Notes: generated from the letters alone by a model not told the origin. Shown: positions 8,376 to 16,698, counted from the first letter of the stretch. The stretch is DNA of 64,000 nucleotides from Bin87 sp965208015 (GCA_965208015.1 OZ242309.1:558001-622000); one strand, 5' to 3'. Numbers and translations: made by a program.

Positions 8376-8404
8376 CTGGATTCCCGCTTTCGCGGGAATG
8401 ACGG
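8376..8404. repeat. REP-like palindrome
   Basis: A short palindrome built on ATTCCCGC-TTTC-GCGGGAAT, with flanks CTGG and GACGG. Very similar palindromes are scattered through many bacterial genomes as REP-type repeats. A related but shorter form (CCCGTTCGCGGG) occurs near 39156 downstream of the selenoperoxiredoxin gene. It lies between lysA and the small gene and may act as a minus-strand transcription or processing stop after lysA. Confidence 0.55.
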
Positions 8405-8413
8405 TTGTGGCAG

Positions 8414-9727
8414 CTACAGATCGCAGAGCATCATGTCCGCGTAGGACTCGCGCCGGCGGATCAGCCGACTTTCGCCATCGTTCACCAGCACAATGGGAGG
8501 GCGCGGATTGAGATTGTAGTTGCTGGCCATGGAAGGGCAGTAGGCGCCGGCGGCGGGTATGGCGATTACGTCGCCGGCCGCAGGAGTGGGCAGCAGGATG
8601 TCCGACGCCAGGACGTCCCCGGATTCGCAGTACTTGCCGGCGATGGTGACGGTGGCGTCAGGGTCAGCTCCCGGGCGGTTGGCGGAAAGCACCTCATAAG
8701 ATGCTTGATACAGCGCTGGTCGGATGTTGTCGCCCATGCCACCGTCCACGCTGACGTAGGTGCGGACCCCAGGTATCTCCTTGATGGCGCCTATTCGATA
8801 CAGCGCCACGCCGGCCGGCCCGATGATCGAGCGGCCCGGCTCGATCACCAGGGCGGGAGGGTCCATGCCCAGTTCCTCGCAGGTTGCGGTCAGAGTGCTC
8901 ACAATTGCTTCCGCGTAGTCGTCGGCGGCCGGCGGTTGGTCGTCCCGGGTGTAGGCGATGGCGAACCCCCCTCCCGGACTGAATTCCTGGAGGTTGAGGC
9001 CCTGTTCGCGCAGCCCGGCCGCGAAGCGCAGTACCAGGTCGGTGGCCGCCTGGTAGGGCTCCAGCTCGAAAATCGGCGATCCCAGGTGGAAGTGCAACCC
9101 CTTGAGATTGAGATGGGCTGCCGCGATGGCCTGCTGGATCGCCTTCTCAGCGTCGCCGGTTTGGATCGAGAAGCCGAACTTGGAATCGATGATGCCGGTG
9201 GTGGTGTAGGCGTGCGTATGCGGGTCAATTCCTGGTGAAACCCGTACCAGGATGTCCTGGGACTTGCCGGCGTTGGCACAGATGCGCTCCAGCAGGTCCA
9301 GTTCGTGGAAGCTGTCCACCACGACGCGGCCGATGCCCGCCGCAACCGCCTCCTCCAGCTCGGCCGGCGTCTTGTTGTTGCCGTGGAAGTAAACCTTGTC
9401 CAGCGAAACGTCGCCGGCCATGGCCACGGCCAGTTCGCCCCCGGACACCACGTCCAGTCCCAATCCCTCCTCGGCGAAGATGCGCGCCAGCGCGGGGTTG
9501 ATATACGCCTTGGAGGCATACACCGCCTGGGCGTTGGGGTGACGCGACGCGAACGCGCTCGCAAACTGCCGACACCTCGAGCGGAGGGTGGTTTCATCCA
9601 GAACGTACAGCGGTGTGCCGTACTGTTCGACCAAGTCAACTGCATCGCACCCGCCAATGGTCAGGTGTCCGATGGAGTTGGCGTTGGCGGTATCGGGAAA
9701 AACGTGAGCAAGGTGCTGCGGCAGCAT
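8414..9727 (-). CDS. lysA: Diaminopimelate decarboxylase
   Basis: The 437-residue fold-type III PLP enzyme makes the last step of lysine synthesis (meso-diaminopimelate to lysine). Visible motifs are the PLP-lysine segment AVYASKAY, HFHLGSP (usually HIGSQ), GGGF, EPGRSIIG, the CESGDVL motif that supplies the active-site Cys across the dimer, and the C-terminal SMASNYN. I chose ATG 9727 because the frame to 9901 adds 58 residues unlike the family. A partial copy of its 5' end lies at 11434-11690. Confidence 0.93.
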   Translation of the reverse strand: MLPQHLAHVFPDTANANSIGHLTIGGCDAVDLVEQYGTPLYVLDETTLRSRCRQFASAFASRHPNAQAVYASKAYINPALARIFAEEGLGLDVVSGGELAVAMAGDVSLDKVYFHGNNKTPAELEEAVAAGIGRVVVDSFHELDLLERICANAGKSQDILVRVSPGIDPHTHAYTTTGIIDSKFGFSIQTGDAEKAIQQAIAAAHLNLKGLHFHLGSPIFELEPYQAATDLVLRFAAGLREQGLNLQEFSPGGGFAIAYTRDDQPPAADDYAEAIVSTLTATCEELGMDPPALVIEPGRSIIGPAGVALYRIGAIKEIPGVRTYVSVDGGMGDNIRPALYQASYEVLSANRPGADPDATVTIAGKYCESGDVLASDILLPTPAAGDVIAIPAAGAYCPSMASNYNLNPRPPIVLVNDGESRLIRRRESYADMMLCDL

Positions 9728-9760
9728 AATGGGAGATCTCCGAAGGCATGGCTGAAAGTA

Positions 9761-9770
9761 ATTTAGCACA
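9761..9770 (-). promoter_or_regulatory. Possible -10 region of lysA
   Basis: On the minus strand TGTGCTAAAT lies 34 nt before the lysA start codon and resembles an extended -10 box. A near-identical string (TGTGCTAAGT) is kept upstream of the truncated lysA copy near 11735-11744, where most surrounding bases have diverged. No convincing -35 box was found. Confidence 0.35.
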
Positions 9771-9818
9771 CCGGCGGCGCCGGCGGCAGCGTTACCCTCG
9801 GAAGAGCGCCCGCTCCGT

Positions 9819-10220
9819 TCAGCTTTGCCGAACATCCATGGCGGCCAGCGCCTGGCGCCGAAACTCCATGGGGTTGGGAACACTATAGAACTCCATGTCA
9901 CGGTTGCCGCTGCTGCTTCCGATGGCTATGTCCCCTTTGTTCGAGATCCGGTCCCAAATACCTTGCTTGACCGACATACCTTCCACGAACGACAGGTTGA
10001 TCTCGAGAACCTCGCGTCCGATCAAGCCTTGGTCCACGTGGATCAGCCGGCGCGATGTAATTACCGACTCGCTGCGCTGCAGTGAGACTATACTGCGCAG
10101 GAGACCGATCCACCCGAAAACTGGGATAATAAATCTCCAGTGCAGCAAGAGAGTCCACTTGTGCTTCGACCGATAAAGTACGGTTTCTCCCGGGATCAGA
10201 TTGTCGTCCACCCAACTCAT
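9819..10220 (-). CDS. Bacterial PH-domain (DUF304-like) protein
   Basis: From ATG 10220, with AGGAGG 9 nt upstream, the product is 133 residues. It has an N-terminal IPGETVLYRSKHKW, a short hydrophobic stretch (residues about 25-45, FIIPVFGWIGLL), then the bPH pattern VITSRRLIHVDQGLIGREVLEINLS and GDIAIGSS with a closing helix. Such proteins are membrane-associated and of unknown role. The frame continues upstream to 10388, but the ribosome site fixes the start at 10220. Confidence 0.8.
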   Translation of the reverse strand: MSWVDDNLIPGETVLYRSKHKWTLLLHWRFIIPVFGWIGLLRSIVSLQRSESVITSRRLIHVDQGLIGREVLEINLSFVEGMSVKQGIWDRISNKGDIAIGSSSGNRDMEFYSVPNPMEFRRQALAAMDVRQS

Positions 10221-10495
10221 TTTCCTTTCCTCCTTCCCTTTTCTCGACCGCCCTGCTTGGTGCCTTTGCAAGCTGCACACTGGCAGCGGCCTTCTCCACG
10301 CTGGCGATATTGCCCTCCGGTCTGACTGCCGAGGGGTGATGGATGGCAAAAACCGTAACCAGATGCCCTGCTGCTTGTCCATAGACAATAGTCTGTTTGA
10401 CTGATAATCTATATTTTGCTAGCCTATATTAGCGTCTACATATTCGACGCTCATCGTAGCCCCCTTTTGGTTGGCATACTTACCAATGGGGATCT

Positions 10496-10745
10496 TCAGG
10501 GTTCGTCTCGCGCAGAGGCGTCCGCTTTGAGCCGGTTGCCGTACGTCTGCAAGCCGGCGTCCACGGCGCGAAGCCCGTTGCCAGCGTGCAGTTGCGCTGG
10601 GACCAGCCGACCGAGCCATACGAAAAAGGAGACCGCCATGACTGGCGACACAAACGCCAACGTTCCATACGATAGAGAAAACCGCGGCGTACGAGACGCT
10701 GAACACCGCCAATACGGCCGGCGTTGACTGACGTCTGCATCGCAC
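10496..10745 (-). pseudogene. Possible frameshifted small membrane protein
   Basis: Two minus-strand frames look coding in succession. The upstream part (about 10720-10655) reads TPAVLAVFSVSYAAVFSIVW, a membrane-helix-like segment. The downstream part (about 10655-10496), one frame over, reads MAVSFFVWLGRLVPAQLHAG and a soluble tail ending at 10496, with GC-ending codons like real genes here. A single frameshift near 10650 would join them. The whole 10221-10907 stretch otherwise shows no convincing gene apart from the inverted repeat at 10854. Confidence 0.3.
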
Positions 10746-10853
10746 CGTCGCAGCGCCGGTTTTGGCGCATTCGCCCGCTGGCTGAGCTTAGCGCCGATTT
10801 CCAGGTTGCGTTTCTTTGAATAGCTGCTCCTGACATCACCATGAGCAACATTT

Positions 10854-10888
10854 CCCTTTCCGTGCCTGGACAATTGGCACGGAAAGGG
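10854..10888. repeat. Perfect 13-bp inverted repeat upstream of the XRE gene
   Basis: Arms CCCTTTCCGTGCC (10854-10866) and its exact complement (10876-10888) flank a 9-nt spacer, 19 nt before the XRE start codon. The position suits an operator bound by the regulator itself, or a leader hairpin. There is no T-run, so it does not look like a terminator. Confidence 0.6.
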
Positions 10889-10907
10889 CGCACTCGGATG
10901 TCAGGGC

Positions 10908-11120
10908 ATGATCATGAGAAGTTATCAAAGGGCATTTGGCCAGTACATACGACAATTACGCAATCAGCGCAATTACAGGCAGGAAAGGTTGGCGTTGGAA
11001 TGTGGCATCCATGCCACCTACCTATCCGGCATTGAACGCGGCATTCGCAACCCGTCGCTGAGGATCATTCGCGCGCTGGCCATAGGACTGGGCGTTGCGG
11101 TGAGTGAGTTGTTCGATTGA
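10908..11120 (+). CDS. XRE-family helix-turn-helix regulator
   Basis: The 70-residue protein is a lone Cro/CI-type domain: YIRQLRNQRNYRQERLALECGIHATYLSGIERGIRNPSLRIIRALAIGLGVAVSELF is the five-helix core with the recognition helix at ATYLSGIERG. ATG 10908 follows an AGGG; ATG 10914 is an alternative. No partner gene for a toxin-antitoxin or restriction system is adjacent, so its targets are unknown. The inverted repeat at 10854-10888 is a possible autoregulatory site. Confidence 0.85.
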   Translation: MIMRSYQRAFGQYIRQLRNQRNYRQERLALECGIHATYLSGIERGIRNPSLRIIRALAIGLGVAVSELFD

Positions 11121-11174
11121 GGCGTTCGGCCGCTCTCGGTTAATGGGAGCATAAATCGATCTTATCTGCCCCTC

Positions 11175-11183
11175 TGCTATACT
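11175..11183 (+). promoter_or_regulatory. Extended -10 box before the truncated HEPN copy
   Basis: TGCTATACT is an extended -10 element (TGnTATACT) about 50 nt upstream of the GTG at 11234. The same nine bases precede the intact paralogue at 17714-17722. No good -35 is visible, as is usual for extended -10 promoters. Confidence 0.45.
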
Positions 11184-11233
11184 CGCGGCGCAATATGCCC
11201 GCGCCATGCCGTGGAGGAGAGAGGAGAGCTCAC

Positions 11234-11432
11234 GTGACCGCCGCCGATACCGACGCCCGCTACCGCAAGGAGAGCTGGCGTCTGCTGGCTCAGGTTGACG
11301 TTGAGTTGGGACGGGGCGACCTGGAAGCCGCATCACAGGCGCTGTGGGACGCCGCCGCTCACGGCCTCAAGGCTGCCGCCGCGCGCCGGGGGGCCCCACG
11401 ACACCTTTGTTGAGATGGGCGAAGCCATCATC
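11234..11432 (+). pseudogene. Truncated copy of the HEPN/PaREP1-like gene at 17768
   Basis: Bases about 11238-11432 are nearly identical to about 17774-17975. A GTG at 11234 with a GAGGAG-type ribosome site opens a 59-codon frame (YRKESWRLLAQVDVELGRGD and on to AAAHGLKAAAARRG). A 2-nt deletion in the G-run then changes frame and stops it at 11413. The similarity ends abruptly after GCCATCATC at 11432, where a lysA fragment begins. The C-terminal half of the parent is missing. Confidence 0.85.
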
Positions 11433-11433
11433 A

Positions 11434-11690
11434 TCCCTCCTCGGCGAAGATGCGCGCCAGCGCGGGGTTGATATACGCCTTGGAGGCATACACCGCCTGG
11501 GCGTTGGGGTAGCGCGACGCGAACGCGCTCGCAAACTGCCGACACCTCGAGCGGAGGGTGGTTTCATCCAGAACGTAAAGCGGTGTGCCGTACTGTTCGA
11601 CCAAGTCAACTGCATCGCACCCGCCGATGGTCAGGTGTCCGATGGAGTTGGTGGTATCGGGAAAACGTGAGCAAGGTGTTGTGGCGGCAT
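11434..11690 (-). pseudogene. Truncated copy of the lysA 5' end
   Basis: Bases 11434-11690 match the first roughly 85 codons of lysA (9463-9727) at about 95 percent identity in the same orientation. There is a 6-nt deletion, a 1-nt deletion near the start (frameshift) and a few substitutions. The similarity continues weakly upstream into the lysA promoter box. It has no 3' part and cannot make the enzyme. It abuts the truncated HEPN copy with no spacer, so the two fragments form one recombination scar. Confidence 0.88.
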
Positions 11691-11773
11691 GGCGTGAATG
11701 CTCCGTGGCGACGAAGCGGATGCGCGGGTAACTTAGCACACTGACCGCGCTCGCGCCGCATTCGCAGCACTGC

Positions 11774-11807
11774 AAAAAAGTTCCCGCCGGGAAAGTGCGG
11801 CGGGAAC
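11774..11807 (-). terminator. Rho-independent terminator of the collagen-like operon
   Basis: Arms GTTCCCGCCG (11780-11789) and CGGCGGGAAC (11798-11807) with an 8-nt loop. On the minus strand the stem is followed by six T (11779-11774). It lies 12 nt past the stop of the collagen-like gene. Confidence 0.85.
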
Positions 11808-11818
11808 ATTGCGGCGGG

Positions 11819-12634
11819 CTAGGCGGCGGGTCTGTCCGGGTCGTCTTCAGGCTCTGCGGACGAGGCCGGCGCGGGAGGGGCTTGTGCGGGAGCCGCCCGA
11901 TCCCGTCTCCCGCGCGACAACGCTATGATAGCGAGGATCAGGGCGACCAAAGCCAGCAGAGCGGCGGCGCCGGCCGCAGTCAGGGTGTAGAGGTCAGAGC
12001 CGGCAGTCTCGCCGGTCCGACCCCGCGGCCCTTCCTCGCCTTCCGGCCCTTCCGGTCCCCGTTCCCCCGGAGGCCCTTCCGGCCCCGGCGGTCCGGGAGG
12101 CCCGGCCAGCCCGGTTGCGCCGGCTGGCCCGGCTGGTCCCGCCGGCCCGCGCTCGCCCGGCGGCCCGGGAATGGCCGCCGCGGTTGGCGCCGGGCGTTCC
12201 GTGGGAGCGGGTCGTGCGGTGGCAGTAGGCGCCGGACGCGCCGTTGGAGTAGCCGTGGCAGCGGGCTGACCTGCGGCAGGAGCGCGCAGCTCCAGGTCGG
12301 CCTGCAGGAATCCGCTCCGCCAGTTCATCTCTACGTCAGCCCTCTGGCCGTTGACCAGGAAATGAATCGGGCCGCGGCCCCGTGGCTGGCGCACCTGCAA
12401 AGGCCCGAACCGCCCGTTGGCCCGCACGGCAATCCGGCTGATCTCGGTGTCGCCCTGCATCGCTTGGATCACGACGCCGGCCGGAGCCGGCTCGCCTTCC
12501 AGCCAAGCGGTTCCTGCCAGCACCATGGGCGGGAGGTTGGGCGCCTGAGCCGACGCCGGCAAGTTGGGGAGGGCCGCCAGCAAAGCCAGCGTGACGACGG
12601 CGAGGACGAATACCGGCCACCAGGCTCTGATCAT
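11819..12634 (-). CDS. Collagen-like surface protein
   Basis: The 271-residue protein has a signal peptide (residues 1-29, VFVLAVVTLALLAALPNLPASA), a small beta-rich domain (about 35-118) like a carboxypeptidase-regulatory fold, an Ala/Pro/Thr linker with repeated TARPAPTA-type units, then 18 uninterrupted Gly-X-Y triplets (from GPPGERGPA to GRTGET). A membrane helix (AAALLALVALILAIIAL) and a short Arg/Pro/Asp-rich cytoplasmic tail close it. The triplets should form a collagen triple helix outside the cell, anchored by the C-terminal helix. Its start codon overlaps the stop of the upstream 76-residue membrane protein, so both are translated together. Its partner or ligand is unknown. Confidence 0.8.
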   Translation of the reverse strand: MIRAWWPVFVLAVVTLALLAALPNLPASAQAPNLPPMVLAGTAWLEGEPAPAGVVIQAMQGDTEISRIAVRANGRFGPLQVRQPRGRGPIHFLVNGQRADVEMNWRSGFLQADLELRAPAAGQPAATATPTARPAPTATARPAPTERPAPTAAAIPGPPGERGPAGPAGPAGATGLAGPPGPPGPEGPPGERGPEGPEGEEGPRGRTGETAGSDLYTLTAAGAAALLALVALILAIIALSRGRRDRAAPAQAPPAPASSAEPEDDPDRPAA

Positions 12635-12864
12635 TAGTTCGCTTCCTCCAGGGCCAGGTTGGCGAGCTCAACAAAGGCTTCGGCGGCACTCTCCACGTCG
12701 TTCAGCGCTCGGTTCAGCGTCGCCGTGGCATCGCTGAGGTTCGCGAGCACGTCGTTGACGTTGGGGTACAGAGCGAAGATGGCCACGATCAGGACGAGGC
12801 ACAAGGCCGCCACGGATAGCGCCATGATGATGAAGGCAATGTCTCTAATCCGCGCAGTCACCAT
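12634..12864 (-). CDS. Small membrane protein, coiled-coil tail, 76 aa
   Basis: From ATG 12864, which has GGAGG 6 nt upstream, the protein has one membrane helix (IAFIIMALSVAALCLVLIVAIF) followed by an alanine-rich helical tail (VLANLSDATATLNRALNDVE) with heptad spacing. An in-frame ATG at 12876 overlaps the ribosome site and is unlikely. Its stop shares one base with the start of the collagen-like gene. It may be an accessory or oligomerisation partner of the collagen-like protein; that is inference from coupling. Confidence 0.7.
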   Translation of the reverse strand: MVTARIRDIAFIIMALSVAALCLVLIVAIFALYPNVNDVLANLSDATATLNRALNDVESAAEAFVELANLALEEAN

Positions 12865-12969
12865 CAAAACCTCCATTCGCAGAGAGCCGGGCGTTTGACA
12901 TATCCCATTGGGGTGATCCTTCCAACCTGACAGCCCAAAAGGCGAAATCTCCCTCTGATCCGCCGATGG

Positions 12970-14187
12970 TCAGGAGCAATAGTCGACCGCCCCGTAATAA
13001 GGATCGAGCCACAGGAAATACTCGCTGTCGTTGAGCTCAAACCAGTTTGGAACCGAACCCAGGTCGCTGCGGCGGGCCTGCTGCGCCAGTTCGTCGAAGA
13101 CGCAGCCGCATTCGTCCCGCTCCAGGCGCGGATGGTAGTCGTAACAGTCGCCAATCCAGTCCTCGCGCGAAACGGGAGCAGCGGACGTTGGTGCTGCGCT
13201 GGGTAGTTGAGCAGCCGCCGGTGCTTCGGTAGCCACTGGACGAACGGGCCGCGACGGTGCGGAACTCTCTTCCTCCGCCAGATCCTGGATGGCCTGGCCG
13301 ATTACAAAATTGCCGTCGCCTTCAGTGTCTTCGATGTCGAAGCCCTCTTGCTCCAGGAAGTCGGCCACCTCGTCGTAGTCATCGGCCGCCCGTTCCGCCC
13401 CGCGTTCATTGCGGAAGAGCAGGGCGATTTCCACCGTGGCTTCCTCGTCGCTCTCGTCGACTTCCGTCATCGCCCAGCCGTATCCCTCGCAGCGCTCCAC
13501 CCAGCAAATGTCATCGCCGGTGGTTGCGAAAACCACGTACCCGGCGCCGACCTTGTCCAGTAGCTGCTTCATATCATTGTCTTCGTCGGCCCGCTCCAAT
13601 GATCCGGCCTCGTTGTAGAGGTTCTTCAGCACGTTCTCCACGGGCCGGGTGGTGTCAGAAAAAACAATGTAGCCGTCCAGCAGCGCGCCCGCGGAGCCGT
13701 CCGGGTCTTCCCATACTTCGTAGCCTCGATAGGAGTTCTCTTCGCTGTCTTCGTCCTCCAACTCCTCCCGGATGTAATCCAGGTTAAAGTTGCCCGCCAT
13801 GACCACAATCTCACCGCCGCTCCATACCGCTACGATCATTTCGGAGATGTCTTCAGGATCAATACCCGCCTCATCTTCCAATTCTTCCCAATCATCTTGG
13901 TCGAAGATTTCGTCAGCCAGCAAGTCATTGTCCAGTATTCGTGCCAAATCCATCCTGGTGACGACCTCAGCGTCGTCCGGCACCAGGTCCAAAATGGAAG
14001 TGGGCTGCGGGTTGCCGCCGCCGAAAACGAACAGGAACAGGATCACCACCACGATGACGATGACCAGAGCTCCGCCGCCACCGCCGCCGATAAGCAGCCA
14101 CTTGGTGGGGATGCCGAACGGGCCGCCGGCGGGCAGGCCGGGTTGGGGCGGCGCGGGTTTAGGGGTTTCGTTGCCGTTGGTGGTCAT
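12970..14187 (-). CDS. Membrane-anchored acidic protein of unknown function
   Basis: The 405-residue protein has a Pro/Gly-rich cytoplasmic start, one membrane helix (residues about 42-58, ALVIVIVVVILFLFVFGG) after a poly-Gly run, and a large, very acidic domain rich in Asp and Glu (for example DDWEELEDEAGIDPED and EELEDEDSEE). A Pro/Ala linker near residue 320 leads to a C-terminal domain with six cysteines. The middle part (SILDLVPDDAEVVTRMDLARIL) resembles extracellular proteins that estimate surface or lipid state in other bacteria, but I do not recognise a named family. Same strand as the collagen-like pair, 105 nt upstream. Confidence 0.75.
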   Translation of the reverse strand: MTTNGNETPKPAPPQPGLPAGGPFGIPTKWLLIGGGGGGALVIVIVVVILFLFVFGGGNPQPTSILDLVPDDAEVVTRMDLARILDNDLLADEIFDQDDWEELEDEAGIDPEDISEMIVAVWSGGEIVVMAGNFNLDYIREELEDEDSEENSYRGYEVWEDPDGSAGALLDGYIVFSDTTRPVENVLKNLYNEAGSLERADEDNDMKQLLDKVGAGYVVFATTGDDICWVERCEGYGWAMTEVDESDEEATVEIALLFRNERGAERAADDYDEVADFLEQEGFDIEDTEGDGNFVIGQAIQDLAEEESSAPSRPVRPVATEAPAAAQLPSAAPTSAAPVSREDWIGDCYDYHPRLERDECGCVFDELAQQARRSDLGSVPNWFELNDSEYFLWLDPYYGAVDYCS

Positions 14188-14302
14188 GGCGGGGTGTCCT
14201 CCGAATATGGCTTGCGACTATGTGCTTGGTGGATAGCCGGCGCACCAGCGGGGGCCACAAACCGTCGGCGCGCCGGCCAGATGAAAAACGCTACTGTCGA
14301 GT

Positions 14303-14791
14303 TCAGAAAAACATTCTTTTGTTGACTACGTAGGTTTCATGGAAGTCCTCGTCGGATTTCGTCAGGTAAATGATGCCTTCTACGAGGGCGATGATCCCGA
14401 TTATCAATCCAAGGGGGATTGCCACCACCAAACCGATGATGGTGCAAGCGGAAATAAAGGCGACCAGCCATAGCGCCAGGAACAGAGCGCCGGCGCCGGG
14501 ATAGCCGAGGTAGAACTTGTGAATCCCCAATCCTCCCAGGAAGATTGCCAGCAACCCAGCAGCGATTTTGCTTTTGGATTGGGATGGGACGGCAGGTTGG
14601 GGAACCATGCTGGCTTCAGTGTAGATTGCCGTCGCAGTGCTTCCGATAGGATCGAAATCGACGCGCATCCCACGCTGAGGAACGCTGGGTTCTTGCCAAC
14701 TGTCGCCGGTGAACGAGTAGCGATTCCCGTCGTCACCTGAGATGACGCCAGAATTGGACTGCACTGAGAAGTCGAGTATCTGTCCTTTCAT
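14303..14791 (-). CDS. TM2-domain membrane protein with N-terminal OB-like domain
   Basis: The 162-residue protein begins with a cold-shock/OB-like strand set (GQILDFSVQSNSGVISGDDG, then VDFDPIGSTATAIY). It then has a TM2 domain, two membrane helices with the hallmark FLGGLGIHKFYLGY, and a further hydrophobic segment. TM2 proteins are widespread with no settled function. A poorly conserved AT-rich stretch upstream (14792-14906) leads to the IS1380-type element. Confidence 0.85.
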   Translation of the reverse strand: MKGQILDFSVQSNSGVISGDDGNRYSFTGDSWQEPSVPQRGMRVDFDPIGSTATAIYTEASMVPQPAVPSQSKSKIAAGLLAIFLGGLGIHKFYLGYPGAGALFLALWLVAFISACTIIGLVVAIPLGLIIGIIALVEGIIYLTKSDEDFHETYVVNKRMFF

Positions 14792-14906
14792 AAAGAGACC
14801 TGCCTGCTAGTATTATATCGATGCAGATATGTCATTACTATGTCATATCCGCATTTATCTCGTGTAATCTTGTGTGTTTTACGCCCTAGTATTGGTTCAA
14901 ATCAGT

Positions 14907-14911
14907 TTTAG
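14907..14911. repeat. Target-site duplication TTTAG, left copy
   Basis: TTTAG directly precedes the left inverted repeat of the IS1380-type element and is repeated at 16622-16626 directly after the right one. This shows insertion by transposition without later rearrangement of the ends. The duplication could be four bases (TTAG) plus a chance T. Confidence 0.7.
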
Positions 14912-16621
14912 CCCCAATCCACCGAAAAGGTGAAGCGGTCGGCGTCTTGAAGTGATTAGAAAGTGCTCCCGGCTTCGGGGATAATGGTTTTGGAGCGACA
15001 AAACCAGCCCTGAAGGAGGAGCACCCAAAGGATGCTACCACGCAACGATCCTGATCGCATCCAAATCGCCTTTGACGAACACCGTCTGGTGGCCAATGCC
15101 GGACTGATTTTGCCGGTTACCCTGGCTCACCATCTGGGACTGGGCGATCTGGTGGACCAGAACGTTGACCTGGGAGATGCGCCGGGTCGAGCCAATGGTG
15201 GAGATAAGATGCTGACGTTGGTGGCGTCGGCGTTGGCCGGTGGTGATTGCATCGACGACGCTGACGCGCTGCGTGCTGGCAGCACCGAACGGGTGCTGGG
15301 TTGCGTGGTCAAGGCGCCGTCCACGCTGGGAACCTTTCTGCGCAGTTTCCGGTGGGGCCACGTACGGCAGCTGGATCGCGTGAGCCGAGAGGTGATGGCC
15401 CGAGCCTGGGACCTTGGGGCGGGACCGGGAGATGATCCGTTGACCATCGACCTTGATTCCACCGTCTGCGAGACCTACGGCTTGTGCAAGGAGGGAGCCC
15501 AGCGCCACAACTACGCTGGCCAGCGGGGCTATCACCCGCTGTTCGCCGTGGCTGCGGACACCGGAGATGTGCTGATGGCCCGACTGCGCAAGGGTAGAGC
15601 CAACACGGCGCGGGGCGCCGGCCACTTCCTGGGGGAGACGGTGAGCCGGGTCCGCCACGCTGGTGCCACCGGACCCCTCACCGTGCGGGCTGACAGCGGC
15701 TTCTACACCCATCCCATCGTCGCCGCCTGCCGCAAGCTGAAGGTACGCTACTCCATCACCGTGCGCCAGAACCCCAGTCTACGCAACCTGATCGAGGCCA
15801 TCCCCGAGGATGCCTGGACATCCATACCCTACTGGTTGGAGGCCGCCGCCGACGTGGCCGAAACCCAATACACTCCCTTCAAGAGCAAACCTGGCGCCCT
15901 CCCGGTGCGGCTCATCGTACGGCGGGTGAAACCCACGCCCGGCTCCCAATTGGCGCTCTTTGCCAACTACAGTTACCACGCCTTCATCACCGATAGAGAT
16001 GGGGACACCGTGGCGCTGGAGGCCGATCATCGTCGCCACGCCGAGATCGAGAACGCCATTCGCGATCTCAAGTACGGCGTGGGCCTCAACCACCTGCCCT
16101 CCGGTCGTTTCCCCGCCAACGCCGCCTGGCTGGCGGTCCAAGTCATGGCTCACAACCTGGCCCGCTGGACCAGCCGCATCGGGCTGGGCGAGCCGGTGGC
16201 CACCACCAAGACCCTGCGGCGACGATACTTCTCCCTGGCCGGACGGCTCACCTGCAAGGCCCGCCGTCTCACCCTGCGTCTCCCCCAGCGCTGGCCCTGG
16301 CAAAACCATTTCAGTAGCGCCCTGTCCCGACTGCGCGCCCTGCCAGCGCCTTCCTGACCTCGCCATCGGCATCTGACACTTCCTGGCACTGCCCAATCGC
16401 CTGGCAAAACCCCACCAGGTCAATGCCCGCGTGTCTCCTGCTGCCATCTGACCTGGATATCCGGGGCAAAACCGACCATTGGTGCCGTCAACTAACCATC
16501 AATCCAGCTGCCGGACACCCCAACCGCTCCGCAACATCGGGATCAGGACCATATGGTCTGCCTCCCCCGCCGCCCATCGCCGGTCCGATCAGCTTCACCA
16601 CACCCCCTCGGTGGATTCGGG
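14912..16621 (+). mobile_element. IS1380-family insertion sequence, apparently intact
   Basis: A 1.71-kb element bounded by imperfect terminal inverted repeats: CCCCAATCCACCGA at 14912-14925, and the complement of CCCGAATCCACCGA at 16608-16621. Further inward similarity (GTGAAGC) is seen in both ends. The TTTAG flanks are direct repeats. It carries one full-length transposase gene, and its non-coding right part (16358-16607) contains no other gene. Confidence 0.88.
15032..16357 (+). CDS. IS1380-family DDE transposase
   Basis: The 441-residue protein has the IS1380/IS4-like DDE layout: LTIDLDSTVCETYG with the first catalytic Asp, TVRADSGFYTHPIV with the second, and HAEIENAIRDLKYGVGLNHLPSG with the Glu and the YREK-like helix. 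The ATG at 15032 follows GGAGGA by 12 nt. The gene is full length with no frameshift, so the element may be active. There is no passenger gene. Confidence 0.92.
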   Translation: MLPRNDPDRIQIAFDEHRLVANAGLILPVTLAHHLGLGDLVDQNVDLGDAPGRANGGDKMLTLVASALAGGDCIDDADALRAGSTERVLGCVVKAPSTLGTFLRSFRWGHVRQLDRVSREVMARAWDLGAGPGDDPLTIDLDSTVCETYGLCKEGAQRHNYAGQRGYHPLFAVAADTGDVLMARLRKGRANTARGAGHFLGETVSRVRHAGATGPLTVRADSGFYTHPIVAACRKLKVRYSITVRQNPSLRNLIEAIPEDAWTSIPYWLEAAADVAETQYTPFKSKPGALPVRLIVRRVKPTPGSQLALFANYSYHAFITDRDGDTVALEADHRRHAEIENAIRDLKYGVGLNHLPSGRFPANAAWLAVQVMAHNLARWTSRIGLGEPVATTKTLRRRYFSLAGRLTCKARRLTLRLPQRWPWQNHFSSALSRLRALPAPS

Positions 16622-16626
16622 TTTAG
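16622..16626. repeat. Target-site duplication TTTAG, right copy
   Basis: The direct repeat of 14907-14911, immediately after the right inverted repeat of the IS1380-type element. Confidence 0.7.
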
Positions 16627-16698
16627 TGGTTCTTGGGGCTTGGTGGGGAAGTCCATTTGCTGGCTGCAAACTCGGGTTGCGAGGAGATGCAGCAGCCA

